From NCBI GenBank assembly GCA_947449875.1, contig CANFSY010000010.1:1-41724 (forward strand): a stretch of DNA of 41,724 nt. The letters are read 5' to 3'. Numbering within the stretch: position 1 is the stretch's first letter; the number at the start of each line of letters is the position of its first letter. The notes under the pieces are model-generated. The model saw nothing but the letters and a program-made list of their open reading frames with translations. It ran no database searches and was not told the DNA's origin. The translations under genes and the position numbers were made by a program. This DNA comes from Paracoccaceae bacterium. GTDB lineage: Bacteria; Pseudomonadota; Alphaproteobacteria; Rhodobacterales; Rhodobacteraceae. Shown here piece after piece: positions 7,838 through 16,203 of the stretch.

Positions 7838-9430
7838 ATGCAAAGCTATGCCGTGAACCGCCGTGGGGCGCTTGGCTTGATGACCTGTGGCCTTGTTTTG
7901 GGCGCGGGGCTGAGCCCGGCTGGCGCGGCGCTGAATATCTTGACGGGCGTTCACAGCGACAATCCGGTGATCGAAAAGTTCTACCGTGATCGGGGCTATG
8001 CCACGTTGTGGACCGGGCGGGGGGATGGTGGACGCCGCAGGGCTGCCTTGCAAGCCTTTGATACGGCACAAGATCACGGTTTGCCTGTGCCGCGCTACGA
8101 TTCGAAAGCCTTGCGCAAGGCCTTTGGATCGGCCCAGTCAGAAGCGGATCTGGGCCGTTTGGAACTGGCCATGACCAGTGCGGTGTTGGCCTTCGCGCGG
8201 GATCTGTCGTCTGGCGCGTTGGATCCCATCAAGATTGATGACGGAATAAAGCGCAAGATTGTCCGCCCCGATCCTGCAGCGATTCTTGACCAAGCGGCCG
8301 GACCAGACTTTGCGGGCTGGCTCAAGAGCCTTGTTCCGACCCATCCGGCCTATGCCCGCCTGATGGCAGAGAAAATCACGCTTGAAGCGGTGGTATCTGC
8401 GGGCGGCTATGGGCCGACCTTGACCGCCGAAGAGATCAAGCCAGAGGCGACGACGGCCGATATCGTCGCTCTGCGCGACCGTCTGATCGCTTTGGGCTAT
8501 CTTGAGCGTTCCTTTACGAAAACCTTTGACGCCTCGTTGCAAGCGGCGGTCCAGCGGTTTCAAGCGGACCATGGAATCACCCCCGATGGTGTGGTGGGCA
8601 AGGGCACTTTGGCGGCGTTGAATGTCTCGGCCGAAGATCACCTAAAATCGACGATCGTGGCTTTGGAGCGTTTGCGCTGGATGGGCAATGCGGATCTGGG
8701 ATCGCGCCATATTTGGGTCAATCAGCCCGATTTTACCGCCAAAGTGTACGACAGTGGTGACGTCAGCTTTCAATCCCGTGTGGTGATTGGCAAAATTGGC
8801 CATGACACGCAAAGCCCCGAGTTCTCCGACCTGATGGAATTCATGGTGGTCAATCCGACGTGGTCGGTGCCGCGCTCTATTGTCGTGAAAGAATATCTGC
8901 CGCAGTTCCAAAAAGATCCGATGGCGGAATCGCAATTGCAGTTGTTGGACCCCAACGGAAATGTCGTTGATCGCACGAGCGTGAACTTCGCCGCTTTCAC
9001 GCCGGAAACCTTCCCCTATGCCCTGCGCCAACCCCCCGAAGAAGGTAACGCTTTGGGCAAGGTCAAATTCATGTTCCCCAACCCCTACAATATCTATCTG
9101 CACGATACGCCCACGAAATCGCTGTTTGCCAAAGATGTCCGCGCCTTTAGCCATGGGTGCATTCGGGTGGGGTCGCCCTTTGATCTGGCGTATTTCTTGC
9201 TGGCCCGTCAAAGCAACGATCCCAAGGCGCTGTTTGAAAGCTACCTGAACACCGGCGTGGAATCGGTTTTGAATTTGGCGGAACCGGTGCCGGTGCATTT
9301 GGTGTATTTCACCGCTTGGCCGGATGATCAGGGCCGCATGGGCTATCGGCGCGACATTTACGGGCGCGACGGACTGCTTTTGGGCGCGCTGGCCGATGCG
9401 GGCGTGGCGCTTGTGGGCGGTCAAACCTAA
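7838..9430 (+). CDS. YcbB-type L,D-transpeptidase
   Basis: A 530-residue periplasmic enzyme that makes 3-3 meso-DAP cross-links in peptidoglycan and can work with or attach outer-membrane components. The N-terminus (NRRGALGLMTCGLVLGAG, then AGA) is an export signal, possibly Tat. A scaffold region follows, then a peptidoglycan-binding repeat (about 209-262, with RFQADHGITPDGVVGKGT). The catalytic YkuD domain at about 290-470 has His422 (YLHDTP) and the signature FSHGCIRVG with Cys441 as the nucleophile. The long insertion between strands is characteristic of the YcbB (LdtD) class. AAAGGA lies seven bases before the ATG. lpxD follows after 31 bases. Confidence 0.93.
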   Translation: MQSYAVNRRGALGLMTCGLVLGAGLSPAGAALNILTGVHSDNPVIEKFYRDRGYATLWTGRGDGGRRRAALQAFDTAQDHGLPVPRYDSKALRKAFGSAQSEADLGRLELAMTSAVLAFARDLSSGALDPIKIDDGIKRKIVRPDPAAILDQAAGPDFAGWLKSLVPTHPAYARLMAEKITLEAVVSAGGYGPTLTAEEIKPEATTADIVALRDRLIALGYLERSFTKTFDASLQAAVQRFQADHGITPDGVVGKGTLAALNVSAEDHLKSTIVALERLRWMGNADLGSRHIWVNQPDFTAKVYDSGDVSFQSRVVIGKIGHDTQSPEFSDLMEFMVVNPTWSVPRSIVVKEYLPQFQKDPMAESQLQLLDPNGNVVDRTSVNFAAFTPETFPYALRQPPEEGNALGKVKFMFPNPYNIYLHDTPTKSLFAKDVRAFSHGCIRVGSPFDLAYFLLARQSNDPKALFESYLNTGVESVLNLAEPVPVHLVYFTAWPDDQGRMGYRRDIYGRDGLLLGALADAGVALVGGQT

Positions 9431-9461
9431 GCAACCTTGCCCTTTTGGAACGGAGGCCGAT

Positions 9462-10559
9462 TTGGCCCATAGCATTGCCACCATTGCCGCAGCCATCGGG
9501 GCGCCCTTTGAAGGGGCCGGGGATTTGATGGTTGAGGGCGCCGCAGAGCCCGCTTTGGCCTTGGCCACGCAGTTGGCGCTGGCAACGAATCCGAAATATG
9601 CCGCCGGTCTGGCGCAGGGTCAGGCGCGGGCGGCTTTGCTGTGGCCGGGGGCAGATTGGCGCGCTTTGGGATTGCAAGCGGCCATCTTTGCGCCGCGCGG
9701 GCGTTTGGCCATGGCGGGCTTGACGCGCACGCTGGATGCGGGACCTGCGATTGCGCTTGGGCTTCATGCGATGACGGCGGTTGATCCGACAGCTCAGGTG
9801 GGGGCGGGGGCCGCGATTGGGCCGTTTGTCAGCATCGGGGCGGGGGCTGTGATTGGTGCCGGGGCGCGTATTGCGGGCCATGTGGCCATTGGGGCAGGGG
9901 CTGTGATTGGGGATAATGCGCTGATCTTGGAAGGTGTAAAGATCGGCGCGCGGGTGGTGATCGGCGACCGCGTGATCTTGCAACCGGGATGTGTGATCGG
10001 ATCAGACGGCTTTTCCTTTGTGACGCCCGAAGTCTCCGGTGTAGAGGAGATTCGCACAACCCTTGGAATACGCAGCGAAATTCGTCAGCAAGAATGGCAC
10101 CGCATCCATTCCTTGGGTGCGGTGGAATTGGGCGATGATGTCGAGGTGGGGGCGAACACCTGCATCGACCGTGGCACGATCCGGTCCACCCGCATCGGCC
10201 ACCGCACCAAGATCGACAATCTGGCCCATATCGCCCACAACGTCGAGGTGGGCGAAGATTGTTTGATCTGCGGCATGGTCGGGCTGGCGGGATCAGCGCG
10301 CATTGGCAATCGGGTGGTGCTTGCGGGGCAATGTGGGGTCAGTGACAACATCACGGTGGGCGATGATGTGATCGCAGGGGCTGCCACAAAGATTATGACC
10401 AGTGCGCCTGCGGGACGCGTGCTTTTGGGCTATCCGGCGCTGAAAATGGACAAGACCATCGAGCTGCAAAAGGCGCTGCGCCGCCTGCCGCGTCTGTCCC
10501 AACGGGTGGCGGATTTGGAGCAGCGCTTCGGGGCATCCGAACCCGACAGCGGCGCGTAG
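9462..10559 (+). CDS. lpxD: LpxD, UDP-3-O-acylglucosamine N-acyltransferase
   Basis: LpxD adds the N-linked hydroxy-acyl chain in lipid A synthesis. The 365-residue product has an N-terminal uridine-binding domain and a long run of hexapeptide repeats ([LIV]G-x-x-A/G type, about residues 108-345) forming a left-handed beta-helix. The catalytic histidine is His259 in AHIAHNVEVG. The start is a TTG with GGAGG at 9452-9456 five bases upstream; no in-frame ATG is suitably placed, and starting here gives the expected N-terminus (AHSIATIAAAIGA). It follows the L,D-transpeptidase gene on the same strand, linking lipid A and cell-wall functions. Other lpx genes are not in the window. Confidence 0.93.
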   Translation: MAHSIATIAAAIGAPFEGAGDLMVEGAAEPALALATQLALATNPKYAAGLAQGQARAALLWPGADWRALGLQAAIFAPRGRLAMAGLTRTLDAGPAIALGLHAMTAVDPTAQVGAGAAIGPFVSIGAGAVIGAGARIAGHVAIGAGAVIGDNALILEGVKIGARVVIGDRVILQPGCVIGSDGFSFVTPEVSGVEEIRTTLGIRSEIRQQEWHRIHSLGAVELGDDVEVGANTCIDRGTIRSTRIGHRTKIDNLAHIAHNVEVGEDCLICGMVGLAGSARIGNRVVLAGQCGVSDNITVGDDVIAGAATKIMTSAPAGRVLLGYPALKMDKTIELQKALRRLPRLSQRVADLEQRFGASEPDSGA

Positions 10560-10588
10560 CACCGCGCCCAAAACGGGCGCGGTGTTTG
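10560..10588. terminator. Terminator between lpxD and ialB
   Basis: A 10-bp GC-rich stem (CACCGCGCCC at 10560-10569 with GGGCGCGGTG at 10575-10584) has a five-base AAAAC loop and a short T-rich tail. It lies in the gap between two converging genes and probably ends both transcripts. Confidence 0.85.
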
Positions 10589-10596
10589 TCTTTGGA

Positions 10597-11217
10597 TTAC
10601 TTTTTGAGCTTCGCCGCAGCGTCAGCCAGCGCCTTGTGCCCTGCGGTAAAGCCCTTCAGCGCAATCTTGACCACAACTGTTTTATCGGGGGCTGCGGCGG
10701 GAACCATCGTCAAAACAGCCTCGGTGCCCGCTTCCATGGCGCTTACATCCTCGGCGGTGAAGCCCACTTTGGCCACACATCCATTTACGGTGCAGTAGGA
10801 AAACGGATAGACTTTGGGGGTTCCCGCATCGACGCCAATGCGCAGATTGGCGGTCAGCAAGGTTTCCAGCGGGGCCAGAACGCTTGCCCCCATCGCAGCT
10901 TTCGACCCTTCGGGAAGGCTGAAAAAGCTGATCTCGGACACGGGGTTGCCCTTGTCATCTTTCAGCAGTTGATACAGCTGGCACGGATCTGCGCCGTCTT
11001 CTTTCTTCACGCAGCGCTGTTGCCAAGCGTCAAAACTGGCGGCCAGATAGATTTTCCCAATCTCTGCTGTGGCTTGATCGGGCAATCCGTCGGGCACGCC
11101 CATCGCCACGGCGTCGGCCGGGGCGGCGGTTGTTTGCGAGAGTGCAGGCAGAGTTGCGCCCAAGAGCGCTGCGGAAAAGCCAAGTCCCAGAAGGATGCGG
11201 CCGATAGGTAGGGTCAT
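10597..11217 (-). CDS. IalB family exported protein
   Basis: A 206-residue protein with an N-terminal signal peptide (hydrophobic GRILLGLGFSAALLGATL, cleavage near ALSQ). The mature domain has the Invasion-associated-locus-B layout: FDAWQQRCVKKEDGADPCQL, a beta-rich centre, and a second cysteine pair in SYCTVNGCVAKVGF. These four cysteines probably form two disulfides in the periplasm. The family is common in alphaproteobacteria; its name comes from Bartonella, and in free-living species the role is unknown. Start 11217 is chosen because AAGGA is at the right distance and the signal peptide begins there. It stands alone between terminators. Confidence 0.85.
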   Translation of the reverse strand: MTLPIGRILLGLGFSAALLGATLPALSQTTAAPADAVAMGVPDGLPDQATAEIGKIYLAASFDAWQQRCVKKEDGADPCQLYQLLKDDKGNPVSEISFFSLPEGSKAAMGASVLAPLETLLTANLRIGVDAGTPKVYPFSYCTVNGCVAKVGFTAEDVSAMEAGTEAVLTMVPAAAPDKTVVVKIALKGFTAGHKALADAAAKLKK

Positions 11218-11343
11218 GTCAAAGTCCTTGAACGTGCGATGAAAGGTCTCGGCCGTTGCCATAGCATAGCCATTCTTGGTCGTCAGGTCACAATTCGTTG
11301 TGAGTGTTTTTCTTGACCAACTATGATGCTCTGCTGCCAAAAG

Positions 11344-11370
11344 AAAAAGGGCCGACAGGCGACCCTTTTT
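11344..11370 (-). terminator. Hairpin with T-run, probably ending the CNNM transcript
   Basis: AAAAAGGG (11344-11351) pairs with CCCTTTTT (11363-11370), with a further CG/CG pair inside. On the minus strand the tail is TTTTTCTTTT, so it would end transcription from the xerD-CNNM genes, about 190 bases past their last stop. On the plus strand the tail is weaker. Confidence 0.65.
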
Positions 11371-11419
11371 CCATTATTTTTGCTCCCTGTCGGACTGGCC
11401 GACTTATGAGGAGGACGGT

Positions 11420-11578
11420 ATGACTGTTTGGCGTCACGGTCAACACAGATTTGTAACGCGTCATGCCAAATCCGTGTGTTGGGTTTTAGACTTTGATCAT
11501 GCGACCTGCTTGATGGCCAAACTCTTACCGGCGCAGTGTCGGCCCCCAAACGACCGCCTAAAGCTTGCGCACCTTTAA
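11420..11578 (+). CDS. Possible 52-aa small protein with strong ribosome site
   Basis: An open frame of 52 codons starts at ATG 11420 behind AGGAGG at 11409-11414, the best-matching ribosome site in this gap. The product reads MTVWRHGQHRFVTRHAKSVC at the start; it is basic, with four cysteines and five histidines, and has no membrane helix. Its last 21 bases overlap the 3' end of the converging CNNM gene. An imperfect stem (GTCGG...CCGAC, 11389-11403) lies just upstream. I recognise no family. The strong Shine-Dalgarno is the main support; length and composition alone would not justify a gene. Confidence 0.4.
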   Translation: MTVWRHGQHRFVTRHAKSVCWVLDFDHATCLMAKLLPAQCRPPNDRLKLAHL

Positions 11579-12862
11579 CCGTGTCAGGCGGTTTTCGCGC
11601 CGCGTGACGACCTCGAACCGGAAGCCGTGAAAGCTGAAGGCTTGGCCTTGGGCGGGAATCATCTGCGCCTCGTGGATCACAAGGCCTGCGACGGTGTTGG
11701 CCTCGTCATCGGGCAGGGCCCAATCGGTGGCGCGGTTCAAATCGCGGATCGTCATGGCGCCTTCGACCAGATAGCTGCCGTCTTCGGCCCGTTTGAGCGC
11801 GTGAGATTTGTCGACCAGATCGAATTCGTCGGTGATCTCGCCCACGATTTCTTCCAAGATATCTTCCAGCGTGATCAACCCCTGCAAAGTGCCGTATTCA
11901 TCCACGACCAGTGCAAAATGGGTGCGGCGTTTGAGAAACTCGCGCATTTGTTCATCAAGCGTGGTGGTGTCGGGGATGAAATAGGGTTTCATCGCCACTT
12001 TCACCACATCAAGGGCGGCCATGGCTTGGTCGTGGCTTTCGTGGATATGGCCCAACCGTTCCACTTCGCGCAGCAGGTCTTTGGTGTGCACAACACCAAG
12101 GATGTTTTCATCGCTGCCACGGTAAACCGGCAAGCGCGAGTGGGACGAGGCGAGAACAAGGCTAACAATCGCTTCGGGGGCCAGATCGGCGTCGATCATC
12201 TCTGTCTCGCGCCGGTGGCGCATGATTTCATCGACGGTGCGGTCGGCCAGATCGAGCGCGCCCAAAAGGCGGTCGCGGTCTTCTTTTTCCACAGCGCCTT
12301 CGGAATGGCCCAGCGAAATCGCGCCCGCGATTTCTTCGCGCAGCGCCAGAATATGGCGGTTGGGGTCAGCGCGCAGGCCAAAGATGCGCAAGATCAGCCG
12401 CACAAAGGCGCGCACGGTGGTGACGATGGGCGTAAAGAGCAAGATCAGCAGCTTGACCCCCGGCCCGACCAATATAGCCACCGGCACCGGAGAGATGATG
12501 GCGACCGTTTTGGGCAAAACCTCGGCAAAGACCAGCACCAGCACGGTGACCATCACGGTTGCAATCGCAACACCTTTTGATCCGAACAGGTCCGTCAACA
12601 GCGCCGTCGTCAGCGCCGCCGACAGGATATTGGCGATGTTATTGCCCAACAAAAGCGCCCCGATCATCCGCTCGGAATCGTCTGTCACCTCAAGCGCGGC
12701 CTTGGCCCCGCGAGAGCCCTTGTCAGCCTGCGCCTTCAGCATGCCGCGCGACGCCGCCGTCAGTGCCGTTTCTGACCCCGAAAAAAAGGCCGAGATCAGC
12801 AAAAGCGCTGTCACCGCCAAGGCGGTTAGCACAAGCGATGCGTGGGCAATAATCCAATCCAT
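11558..12862 (-). CDS. CNNM/CorC family transporter (DUF21 + CBS + CorC)
   Basis: A 434-residue membrane protein with the standard three-part layout. The N-terminal DUF21 domain (residues 1-160, about four membrane segments) contains FFSGSETALTAAS and LVFAEVLPKT, the signatures of the CNNM family. Two CBS domains (about 200-330) follow, with SHSRLPVYRGSDENILGVVH and FALVVDEYGTLQGLITLEDI. The last 90 residues are the CorC_HlyC transporter-associated domain. Homologues include CorB/CorC/YtfL and proteins once called haemolysin C; current evidence favours magnesium or other divalent-cation export. It starts seven bases after xerD and is probably co-transcribed with it. Confidence 0.92.
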   Translation of the reverse strand: MDWIIAHASLVLTALAVTALLLISAFFSGSETALTAASRGMLKAQADKGSRGAKAALEVTDDSERMIGALLLGNNIANILSAALTTALLTDLFGSKGVAIATVMVTVLVLVFAEVLPKTVAIISPVPVAILVGPGVKLLILLFTPIVTTVRAFVRLILRIFGLRADPNRHILALREEIAGAISLGHSEGAVEKEDRDRLLGALDLADRTVDEIMRHRRETEMIDADLAPEAIVSLVLASSHSRLPVYRGSDENILGVVHTKDLLREVERLGHIHESHDQAMAALDVVKVAMKPYFIPDTTTLDEQMREFLKRRTHFALVVDEYGTLQGLITLEDILEEIVGEITDEFDLVDKSHALKRAEDGSYLVEGAMTIRDLNRATDWALPDDEANTVAGLVIHEAQMIPAQGQAFSFHGFRFEVVTRRENRLTRLKVRKL

Positions 12863-12869
12863 ACTATCC

Positions 12870-13805
12870 TCAGGTCTTTGGGGTTTTGGCCAGTGGGTGG
12901 TGGTTTAGCACCAGATCTTTCAGGTGGTCTTCCAGCACATGGGTGTAAATCTCGGTCGATGATAGGTCAGCATGGCCCAAAAGCGTTTGAATAACCCGCA
13001 AATCTGCCCCGCCTGCCAAAAGATGGGTGGCAAAGGCATGGCGCAGCACATGGGGAGAGACGTGCGCCGGATCAAGCCCCGCTGTCAGGGCCATGGCTTT
13101 GATCAGCCCGAAGAATTGCTGCCGTGTCAAATGGCCTTCGGCCCCGCTGCCCGGGAACAGGTAGCGGTTGGCGGGTTTGCCTGTGGTGCGGGCAAGGTCT
13201 TCGTCGGCATCGCGCAGCCTAAGCCAAGCGGTGATCGCCGCGCGGGCGGGATCAGACAGGGGGGCCATGCGGTCTTTATCGCCCTTGCCCCTGACCAGAA
13301 TCATCCGAGGAGCGCCGCGCACCGACGACAGCGGCAGTGTGACCAGTTCGCTGACCCGCAGGCCCGTGGCGTAGAGCAGTTCCATCAGCAACGCGTTGCG
13401 CTGACGCTCGCGCGCGGTGCGGCCTGTGGCGCTTGCGGCCGACAACAGGCGCAAAACATCGTCTTTGCTCAGGCTTTTGGGCAGGTGCTGGCTGGCGCCG
13501 GGCCCTTTGATCTGCAAGGCCGGATTGTCGCTGCGCCAGCCTTCTTCAAAGGCAAAGCGGTAAAGTTGGCGGATCGACGACAGGCGGCGTGCGCGCGTGC
13601 TTTGCGACAATCCTTCCGCTGCGCAGTGCACAAGGTAGGTTTCCACATCGGCGCGGGTGGCTTGGGCCAGATCGCGCGGGGCGAGAAATTCGGCAAAGGC
13701 CAACAGGTCGCGGCCATAGGCTTCTTGGGTGTTGCGGGCGGCGTTGTGTTCGGCGGCTTGCGCTTGCAAGAAGGTGGAAATCCAGCGTCTGCTGTCGTCT
13801 GACAT
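12870..13805 (-). CDS. xerD: XerD, site-specific tyrosine recombinase
   Basis: XerD acts with XerC at dif to resolve chromosome dimers. The 311-residue protein has an N-terminal SAM-like core-binding domain (1-100) and a C-terminal catalytic domain with the full active site: Arg150 (YATGLRVSEL), Lys174 (RGKGDKDR), His252 and Arg255 (HVLRHAFATHLL), His278 (LLGHADLSS) and Tyr287 (IYTHV). Its length and the HLLAGGADLRVIQTLLGH motif are typical of XerD rather than phage integrases. An in-frame GTG at 13811 would add two residues; neither start has a strong ribosome site. It begins 13 bases after the exported hypothetical gene and precedes the CNNM gene. Confidence 0.92.
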   Translation of the reverse strand: MSDDSRRWISTFLQAQAAEHNAARNTQEAYGRDLLAFAEFLAPRDLAQATRADVETYLVHCAAEGLSQSTRARRLSSIRQLYRFAFEEGWRSDNPALQIKGPGASQHLPKSLSKDDVLRLLSAASATGRTARERQRNALLMELLYATGLRVSELVTLPLSSVRGAPRMILVRGKGDKDRMAPLSDPARAAITAWLRLRDADEDLARTTGKPANRYLFPGSGAEGHLTRQQFFGLIKAMALTAGLDPAHVSPHVLRHAFATHLLAGGADLRVIQTLLGHADLSSTEIYTHVLEDHLKDLVLNHHPLAKTPKT

Positions 13806-13818
13806 CAGCACATGCCCG

Positions 13819-15357
13819 TCACAACCGCCGCTCCAGCAGGATCAACTGCAAGGCGGAGCGGCGGGCCACATCTTCCAGCCCCAGATGGCGCAGGGTCGAC
13901 AGCCCCTCGCTGAGCGCCCGCAGATCGCCCGCCTGCCCTTGGCGCATTTGGATCATGGCGCCCAAAATCGCTTGGCCGATGCGTCCCTGATCAATTTGGC
14001 TTTGCAGATCGGCAGGCACAGTGGGCGCGCTAAAGGCTTGGGCAATCGCCGCATCCTGCGCATCGGGTGCTGCGACCCCTTGCAACACCCCACGCGCAAG
14101 GCCCAAAAGGAAGGCCTGTTGCGGGTCTTGCGGTTCAAATCCCTGCGTCAGGGCTTCGTAATCGGGCGACAGCAGCATGACTTGCAGTGCCAAGGGCTGC
14201 ACATCTGCCGACAAGGCGACATGTGCTAAGGCTTGGGCGTAGAGTGTGGCAAAGGTCACTTCCAACCCCGCCTCTTTCATCTTGGCCCAAGCCTGCGGCA
14301 GGGTGGCGTCAATGGCGGCGTGATCATTTGACGTGATGGCGCTATCAAAGGCTTGAAACGCCGCGACCCGATCCCAAACCCCGCCCGAGGCGGCGGGCTT
14401 TTGTTGGGTATACAGGCCCAACAACAGGTTCGGCGCCACAGATCCCATCCGCGACAACCGCTCGACCGCTTCCAGTTGGGCCTTCCACCCGGCGTTTTCC
14501 GACAGATCGGCATAGGTAAAGGCCACGGGCAGGGCTGTGTCGGGCAAGGGTTCGCCGATCGCCTCATAAATGCGAAACACCAAGGGCGTCACGGGGTTGG
14601 GCATGATGGGGGTGATGCCGGTATCGTCCAGTTCCGGTTCCATAAACCGCGTCAAAAGCGCGCCTTCTTCGGGGCTGACTGTGCCCAAGGCGCGGGCGGT
14701 ATCCAGCGTCAGTTTGGCCGTGTCAAAATCACCCGCGCGCGCCAGACAGAAGATGCGCGTGGGCAGGGCAGGGGCCAGACCGGGGGCGGATTTGAGGGCC
14801 TGACAGGCGCGATCCTCGTCACCGATCAGCAAGGCCACGTCAAAATAGCGCCGGAAAATCTCGGGCGAGCGGGCCGGCCCTGCGGCATCCAACAAAGCGC
14901 GGGTTTGATCCAGCGCGCCCATGGCCAAAAGCTTATCCACCCGCGCTAAAAACAACGACTCGCCCGGGGCAGGGCCCTGTGGCGGGTCAGAAATGGCCAA
15001 AAGCAGGGTCAAAAATTCGGCCTGAAGGGCGGGCAGGTCTTGAGAGGTGACTTGCGCCAGAAGGCTTGCGATCGTGGCCAGATCATCACTGCCCCATAAG
15101 CTGCGCGGCAATCCCGTGACAGCGGGCGGCAGAATGCCCAACTCATCGGCACTGTCCGCTTGCAGCGGCTGAACGGTAACGGTGTTGGTTTGCACGCCCA
15201 TCAGTGTTACCGGCGGTTCAGGCATGGCCGACGTGCCACTGACCAAGGACTGGCTAAGCCAATCAATTGCCGAAAGGGGCTGCTCGGCCCGACTGCCCCC
15301 CCCCACCAGCGCAACGCAAACTGTCACAGTGGCTAAGCTTAGCCGCTTAATCGGCAT
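13819..15357 (-). CDS. Exported hypothetical protein, helical-repeat type, 512 aa
   Basis: A 512-residue protein with an N-terminal signal sequence (KRLSLATVTVCVALVGGG, cleavage near SRAEQ). The mature part is rich in Ala and Leu and almost entirely helical, with repeated units such as FLARVDKLLAMGALDQTRAL and IFCLARAGDFDTAKLTLDTA. These read like degenerate TPR or Sel1-like hairpins. I do not recognise a named family. It is co-directional with xerD (13 bases apart) and overlaps the small membrane gene at 15347, so a three- or four-gene operon is likely. A periplasmic scaffold role would fit the composition but is inference. Confidence 0.75.
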   Translation of the reverse strand: MPIKRLSLATVTVCVALVGGGSRAEQPLSAIDWLSQSLVSGTSAMPEPPVTLMGVQTNTVTVQPLQADSADELGILPPAVTGLPRSLWGSDDLATIASLLAQVTSQDLPALQAEFLTLLLAISDPPQGPAPGESLFLARVDKLLAMGALDQTRALLDAAGPARSPEIFRRYFDVALLIGDEDRACQALKSAPGLAPALPTRIFCLARAGDFDTAKLTLDTARALGTVSPEEGALLTRFMEPELDDTGITPIMPNPVTPLVFRIYEAIGEPLPDTALPVAFTYADLSENAGWKAQLEAVERLSRMGSVAPNLLLGLYTQQKPAASGGVWDRVAAFQAFDSAITSNDHAAIDATLPQAWAKMKEAGLEVTFATLYAQALAHVALSADVQPLALQVMLLSPDYEALTQGFEPQDPQQAFLLGLARGVLQGVAAPDAQDAAIAQAFSAPTVPADLQSQIDQGRIGQAILGAMIQMRQGQAGDLRALSEGLSTLRHLGLEDVARRSALQLILLERRL

Positions 15358-15481
15358 GTAGGGTCACCGAAACGGTCATTTCCCCTGTCTGAGGGGTCAT
15401 ATCCGCCAAATAGGCATAAGCCCCCAAACCCGCCAACCCCAAGATGGCCAAGACCAGCCCTGCCGTGATCACCCGCCCCAT
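15347..15481 (-). CDS. Small membrane protein, 44 aa
   Basis: A 44-residue frame starts at ATG 15481 and ends at TAA 15347. Residues 4-26 (VITAGLVLAILGLAGLGAYA) form one membrane helix, followed by a short polar tail ending in MTVSVTLHAD. The last 11 bases overlap the start of the exported hypothetical gene, so translation of the two is probably coupled. The size, single helix and overlap argue for a real gene. It may anchor or insert with the downstream protein. I recognise no family name. Confidence 0.65.
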   Translation of the reverse strand: MGRVITAGLVLAILGLAGLGAYAYLADMTPQTGEMTVSVTLHAD

Positions 15482-15660
15482 ACCGTTCGTCCCTTATCGC
15501 CCAAAGTCGGTGCGTTGACCCCAGCCTTGCGGCACCGATCCGCCCTTGCGATTATATATGGCATTTGTCGCAACTTCACGCCATTCAGGAGAGGAACGGC
15601 GACCTTTCACTGGCATTACCCTGCCCCAGAGGTCTGCGAAAGAGGGAACGGACCGCGCAG

Positions 15661-16203
15661 ATGCAACGCTTGAAGAAAACCGTGGTGCTGGTGGGCATGA
15701 TGGGGGCGGGCAAGACCGCCGTTGGCACCGCTTTGGCGCGGGATCTGGCCGTGCCCTTTTGTGATTCGGATGACGAGATCGTCCGCGCAGCCCATCGGTC
15801 CATCGCCGAGATTTTCGACCGCGACGGCGAGCCCTTCTTTCGCGCCCGCGAAACCGAGGTCTTGGGCCGCTTGCTGCACGGGGCCCCTTGCGTGTTGTCC
15901 ACCGGTGGCGGGGCGTTCTTGTCGGCCGCGAACCGTGATCTGATCCACGAGGCGGGTGTGTCGGTGTGGCTGCGGGTGGATATTGACCTGCTGTGGCAGC
16001 GCGTGCGGCACAAAACCACACGGCCCTTGCTGCGCACGGCCAATCCGCAAGAAACGCTTAAGTCGCTGTACGCCGCCCGCCTGCCTGCCTATGCCCAAGC
16101 CGATCTGACGGTGGACAGTGCGGCCGACCTGTCTGTCGATGCTATGGCAGCCCGTGTGGCCGCCAGCCTTGCCACCCGCCCTGATGTGATGGAGACGGCC
16201 TAG
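15661..16203 (+). CDS. aroK: Shikimate kinase AroK
   Basis: Shikimate kinase phosphorylates shikimate at the 3-hydroxyl in the chorismate pathway. The 180-residue product has the Walker A loop GMMGAGKTAVG (residues 12-22), the shikimate-binding DSDDEI (35-40), FRARETEVL with the substrate-binding Arg, STGGGAF (the Walker-B-like GGG motif) and RPLL of the lid. Start 15661 gives the usual AroK length; open frame continues upstream, and no good ribosome site marks either choice. It abuts aroB, whose ATG directly follows the TAG at 16201-16203. Pairing of aroK and aroB is common in proteobacteria. Confidence 0.94.
   Translation: MQRLKKTVVLVGMMGAGKTAVGTALARDLAVPFCDSDDEIVRAAHRSIAEIFDRDGEPFFRARETEVLGRLLHGAPCVLSTGGGAFLSAANRDLIHEAGVSVWLRVDIDLLWQRVRHKTTRPLLRTANPQETLKSLYAARLPAYAQADLTVDSAADLSVDAMAARVAASLATRPDVMETA

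Noticed and set aside
11627-12580. Long plus-strand frame opposite the CNNM transporter
   Set aside because: It is antisense to a protein with all its family motifs; no recognisable domain or ribosome site supports it.
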